Shown: positions 6,641 to 9,910 of the stretch, piece after piece
Numbering within the stretch: position 1 is the stretch's first letter
Layout of the letters: each line of letters begins with the position of its first letter
Assembly: GCA_025450255.1 (NCBI GenBank)
Contig: JANWHV010000189.1
Location: forward strand, 1-9,910
Source of the DNA: Chloroflexota bacterium
GTDB taxonomy: Bacteria; Chloroflexota; UBA5177; JANWHV01
Direction of reading: 5' to 3'
DNA: 9,910 bases
Notes under the pieces: model-generated
Told to the model about the DNA's origin: nothing
Databases searched by the model: none
The model's input: the letters and a program-made list of their open reading frames with translations, nothing else
Made by a program: the position numbers and the translations under genes

Positions 6641-7249
6641 ATGACCGATGACCGCGGCCCTGACGATCTGTATGAGCAGCTTGTCCTCGCCGTCGAGCGC
6701 GGCGAGATCGGCGCGGTGTCGCAACTCGTCGCCGCTCATCCTGAATATGAACAGGAACTGACCGCGTTCGCCATAATGGACGCGTTGCTCGCCGCTCCGG
6801 CTGACCACGATGAGCTGGCGTCCGCGGCAAAGCTGGTAACGCCAGACCTTCGCGCCAGAGCGCTCGCGGCGGCGTCCGGCGGCGCCGACGTTGCACTGGC
6901 TGGACTTTTCCTTCATGCCGCCGTCCATGGCATGGACGCCAGGGGCTTCGCCGCCGCCGTCGATCTGCCGCGCGATATTCTCGTGAAGCTCGATCGACGC
7001 CTGATCGTCGCAACGTCGATCCCAACCCGATGCGTGCAACGTCTCGCCGAGGCGCTTCAGGTCCACATCGATTCCGTACGGGCATACCTTGCGGGCCCGT
7101 CGCGGGTCGCGGCATTCAACTATGCGCCGGGTCCGCCCGAGGTCGCCGCCCAGGATTTGTTTTCGGCCGCGCTCGCCTCGAGCAGTCTGGCAACCCCGGC
7201 ACAGCGCGCGACGTGGCAACAGGCGCTGCGCGACGAAGACCTGGCATGA
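6641..7249 (+). CDS. Putative regulatory protein with XRE-like HTH core
   Basis: The protein has 202 residues; TGGAGA lies about six bases before its ATG. The N-terminal helical segment (about 8-52, DLYEQLVLAVERGEIGAVSQLVAAHPEYEQELTAF in outline) resembles short adaptor segments found in bacterial sigma and anti-sigma associated proteins. The core (about 84-152) reads like a degenerate XRE-type domain: GFAAAVDLPRDILVKLDRRL (102-121), followed by PTRCVQRLAEALQVHIDSVRAYL (128-150), with the helix and turn spacing of proteins in which a helix-turn-helix precedes a ligand or partner surface. The tail is Ala/Ser-rich. It has no zinc-binding cysteines (one Cys, at 131) and no membrane segment. Its stop overlaps the start of the peptidase-helicase gene by the ATGA sequence, so the two are translationally coupled. 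ImmA and IrrE peptidases cleave XRE-type repressors encoded beside them, so this protein is a reasonable candidate substrate or partner. An anti-sigma role for the preceding sigma-like protein is the alternative. No family was recognised with certainty. Confidence 0.75.
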   Translation: MTDDRGPDDLYEQLVLAVERGEIGAVSQLVAAHPEYEQELTAFAIMDALLAAPADHDELASAAKLVTPDLRARALAAASGGADVALAGLFLHAAVHGMDARGFAAAVDLPRDILVKLDRRLIVATSIPTRCVQRLAEALQVHIDSVRAYLAGPSRVAAFNYAPGPPEVAAQDLFSAALASSSLATPAQRATWQQALRDEDLA

Positions 7250-9910
7250 TCGGCGGAGACCGCTGGGCGCATGCTCGCGCCGCGGCCGGCTACTTGCGCT
7301 CGGGAGTCTACGCGCCACTGGCTGCCGGCTGCGCGGTCGGCCTGCCGCTCGTAACGTCGTTGCTCGCCGATCTCGAATATGACGTGGTGTTTGCGGCACG
7401 TGGTGACTCGCTGCTCGGCGGTGGCTGGGCCGCCCTGTATCCCGACGCGCAAATTGCCGTGTGCGACACGGATCTGGCGCGGACGCGGCAGGCATATTGC
7501 CTCGCGCACGAGCTCGGACATCTCGTGCTGCACGCAACTGGCGATGGCGCCGCGCGTGAGCCAGGCTGCGCCGTGGCGATCGCCGCAATCGACGGCGGGC
7601 CTGACGACGCCGCGGCAAACGCAGGCTATCTTCCAGCGAATGAGATCTACAATCCTCGCCAGCAGCGAGAGCAGGAGGCAAATGTTTTCGCGCTTGAGCT
7701 GCTGGCACCGTCCGAGCTGCTGTGGGAACTCTTCGTTGGGCAGGAGATGCCGTCGTCCAGCATCGCCGATCGACTTGGTATATCGCGACCGGCGACGTTG
7801 AACGCACTGGCATGGTTACTTGGCGCGGGCAAGCCGCGCGCCGCGGCAGTGCAGGCTGACGCGGCGCCGGCCCAGGGCGGCGCGTCAGGGTGGGCAAAGG
7901 GGCTCGATCACAGCCAAGAACGGGCGGCGGCGGCGCGCGGCGCCACTATGGTCACGGCTGGGCCGGGGTCGGGGAAGACAAGTACGCTGGTGGGCCGAGT
8001 CGCGCATCTCCTTGCGGATGCCGCGGCCGATCCGCGTCACTTGCTCGTGCTTACCTACTCCAATCGCGCCGCGGCGAGCCTGCGTGAACGCATATCCGAG
8101 ACGCTCGGCCCGCGCGCGCAGGCCGTAACCGTCGCCACTATCCATGGCTTCGCGCAGGACGTTCTGCGGCGCTATGCCGCCGTGGCCGGCGTGTCGCCGG
8201 CGTTCCGCATACTTGACGAGCCCGCGGCCCTCGTGCTGGTCCGCCGTCATCTGACGGACCTATCGGAGACGCTCGGACCGCTCGGCGAGTCGATCTCCCT
8301 CGATCGCCCACTTCCTGCCTTACGCGGGCTGATCGACGCGGTTAGCCGCGCGAAAGACAGCCTCATCGGCGCGGAGGAATTGGCTCGACATGCACAAGTG
8401 CTTGCCGAGCCGGACGAGGCGTCGCTTTTGCTGGCGGCCTTTTACCCCTGGTACGCGTCAATGTGTCGGGCGCGCGACCTCGTCGACTACGGCGATCTGT
8501 TGATCCACGCCTGTACATTGCTTCGAGACCACGCCGACATTCGTGCAGAGCTAACTGCCACATATCGCTGGCTGCTGGTCGACGAGTACCAGGATATCAA
8601 CCTCGCGTGCGGAGAGTTTCTCAAGCTTCTGGCGCCCGTGACCGGTCTCTGGGCGGTGGGCGATCCCCTGCAAGCAATCTACAGATGGCGAGGCGCGGAT
8701 CCAGGCGCCCTGAACCGGCTGACGGACGCAGCGGTCGCGCCCGGAGACTCGCCCGCGATGTTAGATCTTGACATAAACTATCGATCTCGCGGCCCCATTG
8801 TCCGCCTTTGCGGGGCAGTGGCCGCCGCCATCCAGGGTGAGCCGATCGCCGCCGGTCGTGCTCGTTGGAAGGCAGCGCGCGATCCGGGCGGTCCGCCGGC
8901 ATGGCCGATATTGCTGGCGGAGGCCGACGACGCCGAGGCGGAGATCGACGGCATTGCCCTGGAAATCGAGCACGAAGTTGCGAACGGACGATCCTTCGCC
9001 GACCATGCCGTGCTCTGCGCCACGAACGCGCAGGCCGACTCGCTGGCACGCGGCCTGGCGAGTCGCGGCCTGCCAATCAGCCGCACCGTGACGCCGCAAG
9101 ACGACCCGTGGGTCCGCCGTGCCCTGTGCATACTCGCGGTGGCAGCAGGAGAGCCGGATGCGCTGATCGGCCTGAGCAATGACTTCCTCGTGACAGCATC
9201 CGGCCACGTGGACACGTACGGTAGTCGCACCGGACGGGCGAGCAAGCGGCAGGCTATGGCGCGTACAGGTCTCTCGGCTTTCGCGGCACGAGATCTCGCC
9301 GTTCAAGCCAGGCTGATTGGCGCCAGTATTCTGAGCGTGCTCAGATCCCCGCCGGACGCGCTGCCGTCTGACCAACGGTCTGCGGCACGTAGACTGGCCG
9401 GCTTCATTGAAGCACTGCCGATGGCAGTTCAGACGTTTACGCCGGAAGCGGGGACAGCCTGGGAAACGCTGGCGCGGTATCTGTTCGATAGGCCATACCG
9501 CGCGGCCACGGCAGTTCTGGAAATGCCTCGGTCGAGCCGAGCGCTGCATGCGTTGCTTTCGGCGGCGCGGGCGTATGATAGTCAACCACGTGACCTGCGG
9601 GAGCCGAGCTTTCCGGCCCACGTCCGATTGCTTCTGGCGGCCGGCATCGGCATACAGGCCGACGGATCCGATAATGCCGAAGAAGCAGTCCGCGTGATCA
9701 CCGTGCATGGCGCGAAGGGACTGGAGTTTCCGGTAGTATTCATTCCGAACTTCGTCGACGGACGATTTCCGGCACGTGGCAAGGGCGGGAACAGTAGTGC
9801 GCCCGCCGTTCTGGACGCGGACGCCGAAGGCAGTCGCACGCTTGACAACCGCAGCCTCTTGTTCGTGGCCATGAGTCGAGCAAGGGATAGGTTGGTCCTC
9901 AGTCACGCCA
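7246..9910 (+). CDS. ImmA/IrrE zinc metallopeptidase fused to UvrD/Rep-type SF1A helicase, 3' end outside window
   Basis: One open frame runs 888 codons from ATG 7246 to the right edge without a stop. Residues 1-200 are an ImmA/IrrE-like (M78, COG2856) peptidase: zinc-binding HELGH (His88, Glu89, His92) in the context YCLAHELGHLVLH, and the downstream metal-ligand region EQEANVFALELLAP (142-155). A short HTH-like stretch (IADRLGISRPATL, 173-185) and an Ala/Gly-rich linker (about 196-220) follow. The helicase motifs are in correct order: Q motif LDHSQE (220-225), Walker A AGPGSGKT (238-245), Ia LTYSNRAAASLRER (269-282), TIHGF (298-302), Walker B LLVDEYQD (443-450), III VGDPLQAIYRWRGAD (471-485), IV NYRS (511-514), V VITVHGAKGLEFPVVFIP (817-834) and VI LLFVAMSRARDRLVL (871-885). 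All nucleotide-binding residues look intact, so an active 3'-5' DNA translocase is predicted. The ATGA overlap couples it to the preceding gene. ImmA-type enzymes cut repressors on DNA-damage or element-transfer signals; attaching one to a helicase suggests sensing of DNA structure, which is inference. The C-terminus, where UvrD relatives may carry a nuclease, is unseen. Confidence 0.95.
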   Translation, partial: MIGGDRWAHARAAAGYLRSGVYAPLAAGCAVGLPLVTSLLADLEYDVVFAARGDSLLGGGWAALYPDAQIAVCDTDLARTRQAYCLAHELGHLVLHATGDGAAREPGCAVAIAAIDGGPDDAAANAGYLPANEIYNPRQQREQEANVFALELLAPSELLWELFVGQEMPSSSIADRLGISRPATLNALAWLLGAGKPRAAAVQADAAPAQGGASGWAKGLDHSQERAAAARGATMVTAGPGSGKTSTLVGRVAHLLADAAADPRHLLVLTYSNRAAASLRERISETLGPRAQAVTVATIHGFAQDVLRRYAAVAGVSPAFRILDEPAALVLVRRHLTDLSETLGPLGESISLDRPLPALRGLIDAVSRAKDSLIGAEELARHAQVLAEPDEASLLLAAFYPWYASMCRARDLVDYGDLLIHACTLLRDHADIRAELTATYRWLLVDEYQDINLACGEFLKLLAPVTGLWAVGDPLQAIYRWRGADPGALNRLTDAAVAPGDSPAMLDLDINYRSRGPIVRLCGAVAAAIQGEPIAAGRARWKAARDPGGPPAWPILLAEADDAEAEIDGIALEIEHEVANGRSFADHAVLCATNAQADSLARGLASRGLPISRTVTPQDDPWVRRALCILAVAAGEPDALIGLSNDFLVTASGHVDTYGSRTGRASKRQAMARTGLSAFAARDLAVQARLIGASILSVLRSPPDALPSDQRSAARRLAGFIEALPMAVQTFTPEAGTAWETLARYLFDRPYRAATAVLEMPRSSRALHALLSAARAYDSQPRDLREPSFPAHVRLLLAAGIGIQADGSDNAEEAVRVITVHGAKGLEFPVVFIPNFVDGRFPARGKGGNSSAPAVLDADAEGSRTLDNRSLLFVAMSRARDRLVLSHA

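Noticed and set aside
6158..7897. Antisense open frame of 579 codons on the minus strand across the second sigma gene, the 202-residue gene and the peptidase part
   Set aside because: It overlaps three genes with recognisable domains on the opposite strand. Its product is Arg/Pro/Ala-rich with no domain pattern, as expected for a mirror frame in GC-rich DNA.
8761..9906. Antisense open frame of 381 codons on the minus strand opposite the helicase
   Set aside because: The plus strand carries ordered SF1A motifs through the same bases; the antisense product shows no motif and is an Arg-rich shadow.
1..9910. Search for CRISPR repeats, insertion sequences, transposases, tRNA or rRNA genes
   Set aside because: No regularly spaced repeats, inverted terminal repeats with a transposase, cloverleaf-like genes or rRNA-like stretches were seen by eye; a covariance-model scan was not possible.

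Overview
This GC-rich window carries eight protein-coding genes in two divergent blocks and looks like a regulatory/accessory region of a bacterial chromosome. The best guess for the host is a Chloroflexota member or a related soil or filamentous bacterium. That guess rests on the style of the ECF-like sigma factors, the TPR-CHAT protein, the two-zinc-finger anti-sigma protein and the peptidase-helicase fusion. It is an inference from remembered family features, not a database match. No rRNA, tRNA, CRISPR array or insertion sequence was seen.

The minus-strand block reads right to left. An ECF-type sigma factor (4922-4278) is followed by a soluble protein with two anti-sigma-type zinc-binding motifs and a C-terminal beta-sandwich-like domain (4195-3470). 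Next comes a 987-residue TPR-CHAT protein with an intact His/Cys dyad (3292-329). Last is the N-terminus of an unidentified, probably membrane-anchored protein that starts at GTG 230 and leaves the window on the left. All four are co-directional with gaps of about 80-180 bases, so sigma, its likely anti-sigma and a caspase-like protease form one module.

The plus-strand block starts with an Rrf2-family repressor-like protein (5152-5610) that has lost the cysteine set of the Fe-S sensing members. A second sigma-70-like protein follows (5803-6546), then a 202-residue protein with an HTH-like core (6641-7249). The last gene starts inside the stop codon of the previous one (ATGA, 7246-7249) and stays open to the right edge. 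It encodes an ImmA/IrrE-type zinc metallopeptidase fused to a UvrD/Rep-type SF1A helicase.

Both blocks therefore pair a sigma-type transcription factor with a small putative regulator and a large protease-containing effector: a cysteine protease on the left, a metalloprotease-helicase on the right. The control region between the divergent genes (about 4923-5151) contains a plausible promoter for the sigma gene and several TGTAG/CTACA sites that could be operators for the Rrf2 protein. A stress-response, cell-death or defence role is attractive for either block but is inferred from family knowledge, not shown by the sequence.
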